Shown in pieces: positions 47,261 to 57,297 of a DNA stretch of 64,000 bases. Source of the stretch: Methanobacterium sp. UBA375 (lineage in GTDB: Archaea > Methanobacteriota > Methanobacteria > Methanobacteriales > Methanobacteriaceae); contig DAGC01000011.1 of the NCBI GenBank assembly GCA_002495625.1, positions 1 to 64,000 of the forward strand. Reading direction: 5' to 3'. The notes beneath the pieces were generated by a model. That model searched no databases. It was not told where the DNA came from and saw only the letters and a program-made list of their open reading frames with translations. How positions within the stretch are numbered: position 1 is the first letter of the stretch; each line of letters starts with the position of its first letter. The translations under genes and the position numbers were made by a program.

Positions 47261-50200
47261 TTACTTTTTTATAAGGTTCCTGATGTCGTTTCTGAAATAC
47301 CCAATACCGACAAGACACATTAGAAGAATTACTCCTATTATGGCTACTACTGGCATATTGGATTGCCCTGAACTCTGGTTGCTCACTTCAGTTATTTCAT
47401 GAACGTTCTGACCGTTACTGTCTGATGACTGCCCGGCCCCTGAGACTGCATTGGCTGTACTGGCTTCACCAGGTGCAGCTTGAGTGGTACTTCCCTGTGT
47501 TGATTGACTTCCCTGGTTGGGATCTGTAGTCTGTCCCGGGCTTCCTTGAACATCTATGGATATACCAGTAGCTCCTTCTAAAATATTAGCAAATTGCTGG
47601 ATCTGTGCACTGCTTAAGGATGATCCCACTATCATGTAGTTGTTGAAATCCATGTTGGCACAGGTGTGGTGGCAGCAGGATACTCCGTATTTATTTACCA
47701 GGTTTATGTATTTGTCCTTCAGAGAGTTTAGAAGTGCTTCATCTGCCTTCCAGATGCCTCTTCTAGCAGCTTCAATGACCCATCCCATCATACTCTGGGT
47801 GGCGAAGGCCTGGTAATCTTCTCTCCCGGAAAACTTGGGATCCAGAAGATTTCGAGCAGCCAGGGTCCACATCGTATCACTCACACTACCGGTGGTAACA
47901 TCCATGGCAAAGAGGTTCTTGTACCTTTCGGAGTATTCCATCCACCCACTGGGCGTCTCTAACAGAGCATCCCTGTAAGCAGGGTTTAAAAGCTGGGATT
48001 GTATTTCCAGTTCCATTTCCTCCTGGGTCGTCCTAGTCACCACTTTATTTTTGTTCCTGATATCCACCAGCATATCATCGGGATTACCTCCCAGACCTCG
48101 AGATGCCAGTAACATTCCACCGTACCAGTCGTAGTAGTCATCCGTATCCAGTAGTCTCCAGGTACTGTCTATATTCTGGGTTATCATGTCTGCGCTTCCC
48201 AGCAGATACTGGAAAGTATTTTTGTTTTGTTCAATGTTGACTCCGTTGGGTGTGGATTTCCATGCGTAGGATACTCTGGATGTGTAGACACTGACCAATT
48301 CAGCGGTGGTCTTCCATTTACTGGTGTTTGGTAGTAGATCTGATACTCCGGTACCTTCCAACACCATTCCTGGTAGGCCGAAGACACGGTCCAGGGAGGG
48401 GTGTTCTTTGAAGTGTTTTTTAACGTAGTTCTGTTTGGTAGTTTCACTGGGAGCTTCAGCCGCTAATTTAACTGCGTTGTTCATCAGGTTGATCCACATC
48501 TCGTTACCGGTAACTGCGGTGGTGAAGACATCTACTCTAGGCCTCTGAATGGTTTTGCCGTTGATGGTGATGGTTAAATCCTTTAATGGAATTAGAATGG
48601 ATTTAGGTTTGACATCTCCATTGGTATCCCAATCTGGCATAACACCCAAGAGATACATGAATTCGGCTATGGCTATGGCGTCGGTTCGAAGTAATTCGGT
48701 ACCCCACATCACCATACTCACTGTTTCCGGGAATTTACCATGTTTTAGGTAGTAGTTTGTTAAAAGTTGGTCAACCACTTTCTTGGCTGTTTCCCAGGCA
48801 GCTTTAGTGGGCATTTTTTCGGGGTTGGAAGCGTAGAAGTTCATACCGGTGGGAAGGACATCTGCATAGGAGGGGTCTGCTGCCAGTCCCGGACTAACGA
48901 ACCCACCACTAAGTGCATCTAAGAGGTTCTTCCATTCCTGATTATCCCTGATCTTGGTGATGATCTCTTTACAGTACTTGAGGTCATTTAATAGGCTGGT
49001 ATTTTTAACTCCTAAGCTGTTTGGGTCCTTTCCATTTGCTATCTGCCTGATGTAGGTCCTGATCCTTTTATCTATTGCTTCTATTTCATCCTCGTATTTC
49101 GGGTTCTTCTGCATATCGTAGTATCCCAGATTTATCTTGGGATATAGTACCGCTTTCATATGGTCTGTGATGCTGGTCATGGACGAGGAAATGGTGAATA
49201 CCTCTTCTACCAGTTCTTCACCTGTTAAGACCTTGCCCAGGCTGTGTAAACCAAGGGGTATGATGTCGTCTTCGATTTCATGTAATTTTTCATGGATCTC
49301 TAAGAGCCATTTACTGAATGTCTGTCCTTTCTGTTGAGCGGGTAGTCCTAACTCTTTAGCTTTAGATTTGATCTGTTTTTCCAGTGCAGGTAGTATCTGG
49401 TTGTTCCCCACGTTCTTGGCGTTTTCGTACTGGTGTACCAGGTCATGGATAACAATTAAATCACCGTATAAACCTGATCTTACCATGGCCGGTGTCATGT
49501 GGTCGATTATAAGAGCACCGGCTCTGTCCTTGGCAACCATACCCTCTCCAGGATTGGAGACTATGTACGGGTTGATGTTGGGTATGTTTGCCAGTTGGAA
49601 GGGCCAGTCATCCTCCTGCAGTCCCACGTTTCTTCCAGGCAGCCATTCCAGGGTTCCATGGGTTCCCATGTGTATCATGGCGTTGGCACCATAAACATTC
49701 TCCAGCCATTTATAGAAACCAATGTACTGGTGGTGCGGGGGCAGGTAAGCATCGTGGTAATTCTCCACTTCCTCCCAGCCCCTACTGGGCTGCACTGTGA
49801 TGAATACGTTACCGAACATCATGCCAGGAATAACCAGGGATCCATTGTAGGTCATAATATCTCCCACAGCAGAACCCCATTTTTTTATCACCTGCTCTTG
49901 CAGTGCTTTTGGTAGTTGATTGAACCATTTATTATATGTCGTTACATCTACCAGTTGCTTGTTAGCTTTAAGAGTTGCCAGGTTCTTCTTTACGTATTGG
50001 TTTAGAAGATTCTGTGCCCAGGTACCTTTATTAGCAAATTCTGCTACTAAAGTGTACAGTTCCTTTGCTGTGGGGATTTTCCCGGTTCCAACGTTGTAAC
50101 CCTGTTCCTTTAGTTTCACCAGGAGATCATGGACACTCCCGAAAACATCCAGGTATGAGGCTTTCATCTCTGCTTTACCCGGTGGGTAACTGTAGAGAAT

Positions 50201-51889
50201 TATGGCAATTTTTTTGTCTTTGTTGGGTAATTCTTTGAGTTTAGCCCACTTATTGGTTAAAGATACCAGTTTTTTAATTCCAGCATCTAAAGCGTGTTCT
50301 TTACCATTTTTATCGGTGTAAGATATAACGATTGGGCTTGAAACACCTTCAAAGTAGGGGAATGTCACGGCAAATGTCCATTCGTACTGAGCTCCCAGGG
50401 GATTGGTTAAACTGTCTGGGCTGAGGAGTTGAATTCCTTTGATGACCTCCAGGTTGATTCTTTCGAGTTCATCGGTGGCACCACCTGCAGAGATGTTCGC
50501 GTAGTTTAGCGACCAGGAAAACAGCGAAGTTATGGCCGACACACCCCGGGTCATTGGACCGTTTCCGTCTTTACCTAAAACCAGTTCCTCTAAAAGGGTG
50601 CTTGCTGATGGAGTATCGGCATTTTCAAACAAATTAAACACCGCCCGTCCCTGGCGTTCATACTCTCTGATGAGTTTATCGATGGTTTCCCCACCAGGAG
50701 TGTAGCTTACGATTACTATGAAGGGGCTTTTTATTGATTTATGTTTATTGTACCATGTTTCAAACTCCTTATATATGCTGTTGCGTGTTGGAATCCATTT
50801 ATTGTATTCTGCTTCCCAGTTTAAGCTACCATAAGCAGTGAATCCTGGTTTTGATTCTATCCATGTTTTTAATTGCTTCTGAGTAGGAGCTGCTGGTGTG
50901 GTTTTGGTAGGATAATCCTGGTGGTACAGTCCCCAACTGGGGGCAGACATAGATGGACCTTTCCCGTTTTTAGTGGGGTTAGTAGTTGTCTCCCCTAATA
51001 AATAGTAGATATACTCCACCATGTGCTTTAGATTTGTTTGTGCGACTGTTCCAGAAGCTAATTTATAGTAAGAAGCTATGTAAGTGTTTTCCAGGGTATT
51101 TTCTGTGTCGCTGGTATCATGACCACCTAAGAGGTGCAATCCATCTCCACCATAACTATCGCTATCTGTATCACAGGGATATCCGAAGGCACTGGAAATT
51201 TTATAGTTTAAATTGGCCGGGCTTTTAAGTAGCTCATCGTACCAGGTATCCCACATACCCGAGCCAGGCATGGCCATGTTGATGTAGGCGAAGTTCACGT
51301 ACTTCATGATCCAGTCTTCAGGGTTAGGGGCACCTGTAGAGCTTTGATAGATATTTACATAGATGAGTCTCCGGTTGTTCAGGTTCCGTACTTCCACACC
51401 CATCGCTCCATCCGAGCCCAGTATGGCGATATCCGGCAGGAAAGTGTGATTTAAGACCGCCGTTGGTACGGGTGATCCGGTGGGTGTTACGCTTGTTGTG
51501 AATTTCTTGTAGGTGGAATAGCTGATTTCAACCCGGAACTTGGTGAGCGCTGATATGAAGCTGATATCATATTTTCCCTGGGAATTGGTGGTTCCAGTGG
51601 CAATGGTCGAACCATTAGCCGGGTTTTTTATGGTAATTTTAGCACCTTTAACAGGAATGGCTTTGTTAAGGTTGGTGTAGGTTCCGGAACTTGCGTTGTA
51701 GATTTCTTTCACTGTTCCTTGTATACGGGGATCAGAATCATCCTGAGCTGCACCTGAGCTGCCATTTGAATCTTTCATCTGCAGGGTGCCTGTATTGGCG
51801 TCTCCCTGTGGATCTGCTGCTGTCACTGTTCCGCACAGTATCAGTGCGAAGATAAAGGTTGTAACTAGTAAAATCGTTTGTTTTCTCAT
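47261..51889 (-). CDS. Surface-anchored CobN-family protein, paralogue 1
   Basis: A 1542-residue protein of the CobN/ChlH large chelatase-subunit family, made for export. ATG at 51889 follows GGAGGTGA; signal peptide residues 1-25; then an Ig/carboxypeptidase-regulatory-like domain (VKGAKITIKNPANGSTIATGTTNSQGKY, about 80-120), the CobN core with MIHMGTHGTLEWLPGR and NPGEGMVAKDRAGALIIDHMTP, a C-terminal CCHHTC motif, a Ser/Gln/Thr-rich stalk of about 80 residues, one membrane helix and a basic tail. The catalytic part should face outside. No CobS/CobT partner is present. It may move metal into or out of external tetrapyrroles. Confidence 0.85.
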   Translation of the reverse strand: MRKQTILLVTTFIFALILCGTVTAADPQGDANTGTLQMKDSNGSSGAAQDDSDPRIQGTVKEIYNASSGTYTNLNKAIPVKGAKITIKNPANGSTIATGTTNSQGKYDISFISALTKFRVEISYSTYKKFTTSVTPTGSPVPTAVLNHTFLPDIAILGSDGAMGVEVRNLNNRRLIYVNIYQSSTGAPNPEDWIMKYVNFAYINMAMPGSGMWDTWYDELLKSPANLNYKISSAFGYPCDTDSDSYGGDGLHLLGGHDTSDTENTLENTYIASYYKLASGTVAQTNLKHMVEYIYYLLGETTTNPTKNGKGPSMSAPSWGLYHQDYPTKTTPAAPTQKQLKTWIESKPGFTAYGSLNWEAEYNKWIPTRNSIYKEFETWYNKHKSIKSPFIVIVSYTPGGETIDKLIREYERQGRAVFNLFENADTPSASTLLEELVLGKDGNGPMTRGVSAITSLFSWSLNYANISAGGATDELERINLEVIKGIQLLSPDSLTNPLGAQYEWTFAVTFPYFEGVSSPIVISYTDKNGKEHALDAGIKKLVSLTNKWAKLKELPNKDKKIAIILYSYPPGKAEMKASYLDVFGSVHDLLVKLKEQGYNVGTGKIPTAKELYTLVAEFANKGTWAQNLLNQYVKKNLATLKANKQLVDVTTYNKWFNQLPKALQEQVIKKWGSAVGDIMTYNGSLVIPGMMFGNVFITVQPSRGWEEVENYHDAYLPPHHQYIGFYKWLENVYGANAMIHMGTHGTLEWLPGRNVGLQEDDWPFQLANIPNINPYIVSNPGEGMVAKDRAGALIIDHMTPAMVRSGLYGDLIVIHDLVHQYENAKNVGNNQILPALEKQIKSKAKELGLPAQQKGQTFSKWLLEIHEKLHEIEDDIIPLGLHSLGKVLTGEELVEEVFTISSSMTSITDHMKAVLYPKINLGYYDMQKNPKYEDEIEAIDKRIRTYIRQIANGKDPNSLGVKNTSLLNDLKYCKEIITKIRDNQEWKNLLDALSGGFVSPGLAADPSYADVLPTGMNFYASNPEKMPTKAAWETAKKVVDQLLTNYYLKHGKFPETVSMVMWGTELLRTDAIAIAEFMYLLGVMPDWDTNGDVKPKSILIPLKDLTITINGKTIQRPRVDVFTTAVTGNEMWINLMNNAVKLAAEAPSETTKQNYVKKHFKEHPSLDRVFGLPGMVLEGTGVSDLLPNTSKWKTTAELVSVYTSRVSYAWKSTPNGVNIEQNKNTFQYLLGSADMITQNIDSTWRLLDTDDYYDWYGGMLLASRGLGGNPDDMLVDIRNKNKVVTRTTQEEMELEIQSQLLNPAYRDALLETPSGWMEYSERYKNLFAMDVTTGSVSDTMWTLAARNLLDPKFSGREDYQAFATQSMMGWVIEAARRGIWKADEALLNSLKDKYINLVNKYGVSCCHHTCANMDFNNYMIVGSSLSSAQIQQFANILEGATGISIDVQGSPGQTTDPNQGSQSTQGSTTQAAPGEASTANAVSGAGQSSDSNGQNVHEITEVSNQSSGQSNMPVVAIIGVILLMCLVGIGYFRNDIRNLIKK

Positions 51890-51923
51890 TTTTTCACCTC
51901 CTTATAATTTTTGTATTTCAATA

Positions 51924-51963
51924 ATACTTGAATAAAAATAAAGTAAAGTAGATATTATATTTT
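51924..51963 (-). promoter_or_regulatory. Promoter/operator of CobN paralogue 1
   Basis: Minus-strand TATA-like AATATAATATC (51951-51962) followed by a 24-nt block (51924-51947) identical to the blocks before paralogues 2 and 3. The palindromic element reads TTCAAGTATTATTGAAA on the minus strand (51916-51932). The expected start site is near 51930, inside that element. Confidence 0.6.
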
Positions 51964-52093
51964 TCTATTTTAATTGGGAATAATTAAAGCAAAATTAAAT
52001 TTGATGGCATGAAAAGATTAAAGCGTAGCCATCTTATAAAAACACATATTAAGAACGGTTTTTTTTTAAAAAAATAAAAAAAAGGAAGGTAAA

Positions 52094-55000
52094 TTATTTT
52101 TTCAAGAAGTCCATTATACTGGTTCTGAAATACCCAACACCCACGAGACACATTAAGAGGATTACTCCTATTATGGCTACAAGCGGCGTATTAGACTGAC
52201 TAGAATTCTGTTGAGATACTTCGGATATTTCATGTGCGTTTTGGCTGTTACTGTCTGATGCTTGTCCTGCTTCTGTAGATGCCGCCTGGACTGTACTGGC
52301 TTCACCTGGTGAAGTTGTTCCCTGGTCAGGATTCGTATTTTGTTCTCTGTCTTCAGGGTTTTCTTCACTGGGCGGAACTGATCCCTGATCAGGATTATCA
52401 TTTTGCTCTCCGGTGTCACCAGGTACCTCAATGGTTTTACCAGTAATTCCTTCAAAGGCATCTGCAAATTGTTGAAGTTGTGCCTTGCTTAAGGAAGATC
52501 CCATCACCATGAACTCACTCAAGTCTATGTTAGAACAGGTATGATGACAACAGGTTACCCCATACTTTATCACGCTCTCAATGTATTCATTGGCGAGTTG
52601 TGTTTTCACACTTTCTGATGGATTCCAGTATCCTTTCCGCATTGCTTCAACCATTCTTGCAATCATTGACTGTTTTGCATATGGGTTGTTGGTATCAAAG
52701 AACTCTTTAATTCCTAGGTCGTATTTGTCATTGACATAAATGTCCATAACTTCATCCCACATCCATTCAGGAACTGAATCAGGGTTCGTAACTGTCCAAC
52801 CCCATAGATTTTCCACACCAGAGTTCATTATGGTTGCACCGTAATAACCCTGCTCCATCATGCCTTTTATCCATGTAGGATTGGCATTACGGGTTCTAAA
52901 TTCCGTGCTTAAAAATTGATCTAAAGATTCAACTTGAGCATTGTTAGAATCCCTCAGGTTGTTCAGGTAAACTACTGGATTCTTTCCAGATGCAGTTCTC
53001 ACAGCCAGCATTAAACCTCCTAGATCTGAGAAATAACCGTCACCATAGAGCAGTCCGTAATTATTTGAACTTATACTATGAGTTACCATATCAACGCCGG
53101 CAAGGTTTCTCGTGAAGATTTCCTGGAATTCTGATCCCCATGTAGTTTGGCTGTATGCGTATCCCCATCCATTTATAAACATGTTTCCGATGTCGCTTTC
53201 ATCGTCCCACTGGTTACTTTGATCGATTGATGTTGAAATACTGGGTCCATAACCTCCAGGAGCAGCAGAAAATATTCTGGTCATTGAAAGTTCTTCTGCA
53301 GTAGTACTATCGTATCCCTGTGATATTAGCCAGTCATAAATAGCCTGGCTGTTTTCTTTAACATAATTGGGATATGCTGTGTCGTTTGCCTGAGCTGCCA
53401 TTCGAATAGCTTGATCCAGTAAAGACATCTGGATTGGGAATGTATCCCTGTATATTCCTGATGCAATAATTAAAACATCAATTCTAGGTCTTCCCAGTTC
53501 TTCAGATGATATTAAGGATAGTTTGGTAGGCCGATTGTAACTGTCGTATTCAACCTTTACCCCAAGTAGTCTCAGGATTTCAGATTCCATAACACCCATG
53601 TGTTTCATGGTTTCAGTGGCCCAGAGGAAAACAGAAACTTTTCGAGGATACTCCCCAGTTTCTTTTAGATATTTTTGAACCAGGTCTTCTGCCATTTGCA
53701 CACCAAGATCACGGGATGTTTTAATGGGAATTTCCCTGGGATCAAAGGAATACAGGTTTCTTCCAGATGGAAGAGCGTCTGGTTTTCTTATTGGATCTCC
53801 ACCAGGTCCGGGAAGAACATATTTACCTTCAAGGGCATTTAACAAACTTGTTATTTCCTGATCACAACTTTGGACATTTTTAGCATGTACCAATGCCAGA
53901 TTGAGGAAATTTGTCAGCTTAGCATCTGTTTTTCCTAAAACCGATTTTTGAGCCTGTTCAGCTGTTTTTCCATTGAGTATAACCATTGACAACAGCTTAC
54001 TTGTTTGATTTTCGGTTATGGACTTATCCTTCAGATATTGCTTAAACTCAACTCCAAGCATAGAATTTACCATTGAAATCAAATAGGTACCATTTATACT
54101 TTCTCCAAGGGTATGGAGACCATAAGGCATATATTCATTTTTCAAACGGGTGAGATAGTCCCTAAGAGTTATTTTAAACTTATCAAAAGCTGCTACTGTA
54201 GTCACTTTGCTTAGATCAACACCTAAATCTTTACCAAGATTCAGTGTTTTACAATCGTCTAGGATCTTCTTTCTCTGGTTTTTCTTCACTGTTTCATCTG
54301 CGGCCTGGTCATATAACGTTAGTTCATTTTCTAAATTTGCTAAATCGCCATATAATCCTGCTGCAATAATCGCAGGAGTAGAATAACCAATGATTAAGGC
54401 ATTTGATCGTCTTTTAGCCTGAACTGCACCTGCAGCACCATCAATGGTGTACAAATATATATGAGGCATGTCCTGAATCAGGATTGCGGGCCAGTCAGTT
54501 TTCACAGAAAGTCCATTTTGTTTTCCAGGAAGATACTCGAAGCTACCGTAGGTTCCAAAGTGTATCAGTGCGTCAGCATCATAGACCTTGTTCATCCACA
54601 TGTAGAAAGCTATGTACTGGTGGGTTGGTGGCACGGTGTTGTCTGTAAATAATGCAGTTGCATTCTGGTCTTTTCCTCTCATAGGTTGCGGTGCTAGAAG
54701 TATGTTACCATATTTAATATAGGGAATAACGATGTATTTCACACCGTTCTTTTTATAGACCATAATATCGCCAGGTGGCTCTCCCCACATATCTATAACC
54801 GCTTCACGATTTGCCTGAGGTAACTGGTTGAACCACTGCATATACTGACTTAAAGGAATTAATCCTACTTTCCCGGTATTTACCATGGTTTCTAACTCGC
54901 CAGGAGCCCATACTCCAATATTCCTTCCGTAAAGCTGCATCTGGTTACGTAGTTGGTCAACTGTAGGAATTGGTCCCGTTTTGTAACCGCTCTTTTTGAG

Positions 55001-56278
55001 TGCCTTTAAAAAGTTCACCAAACTTTCATAGGTGTTTAAACCACCTTCATTCATCACACCTACACTATCCTTACCAGAAGTATGGTGGTAATAGATAATT
55101 GCCAGGTTTTTTGTACTGTTGCTTTCACGTCTGAGATTAATCCATGCTTTAGTCCTGCTAACTAACCAGTCGACCTGTTCAGGTATGGGAACTGTAACAT
55201 AAATCTCACTATCTGGAAGTTTTACCTCTCCTGCGATTACTATAAATTCAGTAGTTCCATCCAGTTCTGGTAGGGCAATTCTGCTCCCAAGCAAGCTAGT
55301 TGGAATTCCGTCTGTGCTGTTCATCCACATTTCGGGACTGATTTGGTACATGCCGATAACAGCATTTATGACTGGCACATTCAAAGCATTCAGGTATTCA
55401 ACACCATTTTCTAATGGTTGGAAACGGGAACTCTTTGTTGAAATTAAAAGGTCAATTGGTAGGTTAGTCTTTAATGTGGTGGTATTCATTATAATAGATA
55501 AAGAATCAGCCAGCATACCGAATTCACCTACACAATTAAAACCTTGTGCTTCCAGTTTGTGTATTAGGGAATCAACCCATGCCGTTGAGCCTTTTGTATA
55601 AGTATCACGATGGAAAATAATTCCTACTGTTGGTTTATTCGCGTTGTACTTGTAATGTGTGCCATTAGACTTATACCACTGTAAATAATCTGTAACACTG
55701 GCAAAAGGAACTCCCGAATCTGGATGGTATATTCCAGTTACCGGTACAGTTAATGGTGGTTGAACTGTCTCATTTAATCCAAAAAATTTGATCATTATGT
55801 ATTGTAATAGTCTTTTTTCATTTTCCAACCCTCCATTATCAAAATACTGCATAATGTAAGGATGTTTGGAAAGATCAACTGTACTCAATTTCTTAGAAGT
55901 ATTGGTTAGTGGCGATAATACAATAATCGTCGCATTATTCTTTTTGGCATCATTTACAGCACTTTCAACTACTGGAACATATGATTCCTGGTACAAATCA
56001 AGTATAACTAAATTTTGCTTTTTGAAATTAAGTTTTGATGGTAACTTGGTGGTTAGATAGGTGGTATAATTTACGTTAGGATATTCTTTGACCGATTCTG
56101 CCATTAATTGCTGATGGGTACCACCAGAGTAAATTGTGGTATAATTTATTTTAATATCCTCTTTATCTTTCACCACCTTTCCAGTATTTCCAGCTGATAC
56201 TGCCCCACACAAGAGCAGTGCGAAAACAATTGTCGTTAATAGTAAAATCACTTGTTTTCTAATCTTTTTCACCTCCAT
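52094..56278 (-). CDS. Surface-anchored CobN-family protein, paralogue 2 (degenerate active-site motifs)
   Basis: A 1394-residue CobN-family protein with signal peptide, long core, stalk and C-terminal membrane helix. Signature residues seen in paralogues 1 and 3 are changed here: HxGTHG is HFGTYG, the PGEG loop is AAGA and the IIDHLT segment is IIGYST, so classic chelatase chemistry is doubtful. The C-terminal CCHHTC motif is retained. Start: aligned with paralogues 1 and 3, the codon after GGAGGTGA is ATT (56263) rather than ATG; the upstream ATG at 56278 overlaps the ribosome binding site. Divergent from the winged-helix regulator gene. Confidence 0.85.
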   Translation of the reverse strand: MEVKKIRKQVILLLTTIVFALLLCGAVSAGNTGKVVKDKEDIKINYTTIYSGGTHQQLMAESVKEYPNVNYTTYLTTKLPSKLNFKKQNLVILDLYQESYVPVVESAVNDAKKNNATIIVLSPLTNTSKKLSTVDLSKHPYIMQYFDNGGLENEKRLLQYIMIKFFGLNETVQPPLTVPVTGIYHPDSGVPFASVTDYLQWYKSNGTHYKYNANKPTVGIIFHRDTYTKGSTAWVDSLIHKLEAQGFNCVGEFGMLADSLSIIMNTTTLKTNLPIDLLISTKSSRFQPLENGVEYLNALNVPVINAVIGMYQISPEMWMNSTDGIPTSLLGSRIALPELDGTTEFIVIAGEVKLPDSEIYVTVPIPEQVDWLVSRTKAWINLRRESNSTKNLAIIYYHHTSGKDSVGVMNEGGLNTYESLVNFLKALKKSGYKTGPIPTVDQLRNQMQLYGRNIGVWAPGELETMVNTGKVGLIPLSQYMQWFNQLPQANREAVIDMWGEPPGDIMVYKKNGVKYIVIPYIKYGNILLAPQPMRGKDQNATALFTDNTVPPTHQYIAFYMWMNKVYDADALIHFGTYGSFEYLPGKQNGLSVKTDWPAILIQDMPHIYLYTIDGAAGAVQAKRRSNALIIGYSTPAIIAAGLYGDLANLENELTLYDQAADETVKKNQRKKILDDCKTLNLGKDLGVDLSKVTTVAAFDKFKITLRDYLTRLKNEYMPYGLHTLGESINGTYLISMVNSMLGVEFKQYLKDKSITENQTSKLLSMVILNGKTAEQAQKSVLGKTDAKLTNFLNLALVHAKNVQSCDQEITSLLNALEGKYVLPGPGGDPIRKPDALPSGRNLYSFDPREIPIKTSRDLGVQMAEDLVQKYLKETGEYPRKVSVFLWATETMKHMGVMESEILRLLGVKVEYDSYNRPTKLSLISSEELGRPRIDVLIIASGIYRDTFPIQMSLLDQAIRMAAQANDTAYPNYVKENSQAIYDWLISQGYDSTTAEELSMTRIFSAAPGGYGPSISTSIDQSNQWDDESDIGNMFINGWGYAYSQTTWGSEFQEIFTRNLAGVDMVTHSISSNNYGLLYGDGYFSDLGGLMLAVRTASGKNPVVYLNNLRDSNNAQVESLDQFLSTEFRTRNANPTWIKGMMEQGYYGATIMNSGVENLWGWTVTNPDSVPEWMWDEVMDIYVNDKYDLGIKEFFDTNNPYAKQSMIARMVEAMRKGYWNPSESVKTQLANEYIESVIKYGVTCCHHTCSNIDLSEFMVMGSSLSKAQLQQFADAFEGITGKTIEVPGDTGEQNDNPDQGSVPPSEENPEDREQNTNPDQGTTSPGEASTVQAASTEAGQASDSNSQNAHEISEVSQQNSSQSNTPLVAIIGVILLMCLVGVGYFRTSIMDFLKK

Positions 56279-56299
56279 TAATTTTTCCGTATACTATAT

Positions 56300-56343
56300 C
56301 AAGTATACTTGAATAAAAATAAAGTAAAATAGATTATAAATTT
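56300..56343 (-). promoter_or_regulatory. Promoter/operator of CobN paralogue 2
   Basis: TATA-like TTTATAAT on the minus strand (56334-56342), the shared 24-nt block (56305-56328), and a perfect 12-bp palindrome CAAGTATACTTG (56300-56311) at the expected transcription start. Confidence 0.65.
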
Positions 56344-56366
56344 TTCCATTTTAATTTAAAAAAATT

Positions 56367-56379
56367 CAAATATACTTAA
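56367..56379 (+). promoter_or_regulatory. Candidate operator of the winged-helix regulator
   Basis: CAAATATACTTAA differs at two positions from the CAAGTATACTTGA element of the neighbouring cobN promoter. It lies about 40 nt before the regulator ATG, in its promoter. This suggests autoregulation by the same factor. Confidence 0.5.
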
Positions 56380-56416
56380 ATGATATAAGTCCATAAAAAA
56401 CATCAGGAATAAAAAA

Positions 56417-57205
56417 ATGTTGGTATTTAAAACGAAGGGGGAGATTACTCAGTTCCGGATATTGGCTGAGATAGCTGAGCGGAAATCTCATATCCATCAG
56501 AAGGATATCGCAGAAAAGTTGGAAATCACAGTTCAGGCTGTCTCGGAAAACATTAAAAGTTTGCTGGACGAGGGATTGGTAGAGACAAGTGGGCATGGTG
56601 ACTATCGGATTACCATGAAAGGAATTGATAAGGTAAAAAATGATGTTATGAACCTTAAAAATTATACTGATGAAGTTTTGGAAATTATGAATACTTACAA
56701 ATCTGTATGGCCTGCTATAGCACAGGAAAACCTAAAAAAAGGAGATGAGGTAGGGTTGCAAATGGATGAGGGAATTCTTTACGCCACAACCCGTAAAACA
56801 TCAGCCTATGCAGAAGTTCTAAACACAGTTCGAAAGGGTGAAGATGTAGCATTAACCAGATTAAGGGGTATAATAGAATTAGAACCAGGAAATGTAGTGA
56901 TAATTAAACTCCCCACCATGGAACAGGGAGGATCACGGGCTTGTGACCTAGACCACATTAGAAGAATATGCAAAGAGAAGGATTACAATAAGGTTGGTAT
57001 AATGGGAACCGTTTCCCGGGCAGTTGTTAAGAAGTTAGGAATTAAAAGTGACTTTGAATTTGCAACACCTCAAGTTACGGTAGAGGCAGCGAAAATGGGC
57101 CTTAATGTACTGGTATTCACTGTAGGTAAAATGGCAGGCACCATAACTCGTAGACTGGATAATGAAGAGATTAAATACGTCGTTGAAGATGTCAGAAAAC
57201 AATAA
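56417..57205 (+). CDS. Winged-helix transcriptional regulator inside the CobN array
   Basis: A 262-residue protein. The N-terminal winged helix is clear ([48 protein letters not shown], residues about 21-70). The middle region and the C-terminal domain ([43 protein letters not shown]) are of no recognised ligand-binding family. It is the only plus-strand gene in the array and is divergent from paralogue 2. The related palindromes in its own and the cobN promoters make it the likely regulator; the effector is unknown and could be a metal or a tetrapyrrole. Confidence 0.8.
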   Translation: MLVFKTKGEITQFRILAEIAERKSHIHQKDIAEKLEITVQAVSENIKSLLDEGLVETSGHGDYRITMKGIDKVKNDVMNLKNYTDEVLEIMNTYKSVWPAIAQENLKKGDEVGLQMDEGILYATTRKTSAYAEVLNTVRKGEDVALTRLRGIIELEPGNVVIIKLPTMEQGGSRACDLDHIRRICKEKDYNKVGIMGTVSRAVVKKLGIKSDFEFATPQVTVEAAKMGLNVLVFTVGKMAGTITRRLDNEEIKYVVEDVRKQ

Positions 57206-57297
57206 TAACAAAAATTCTAATTCAAAAATTTCCAAAATTTAAATCTGTTCTATTGGATTAATGCCTAGTTCAATAAAAAAAATAAAAAGAGGGGAAA

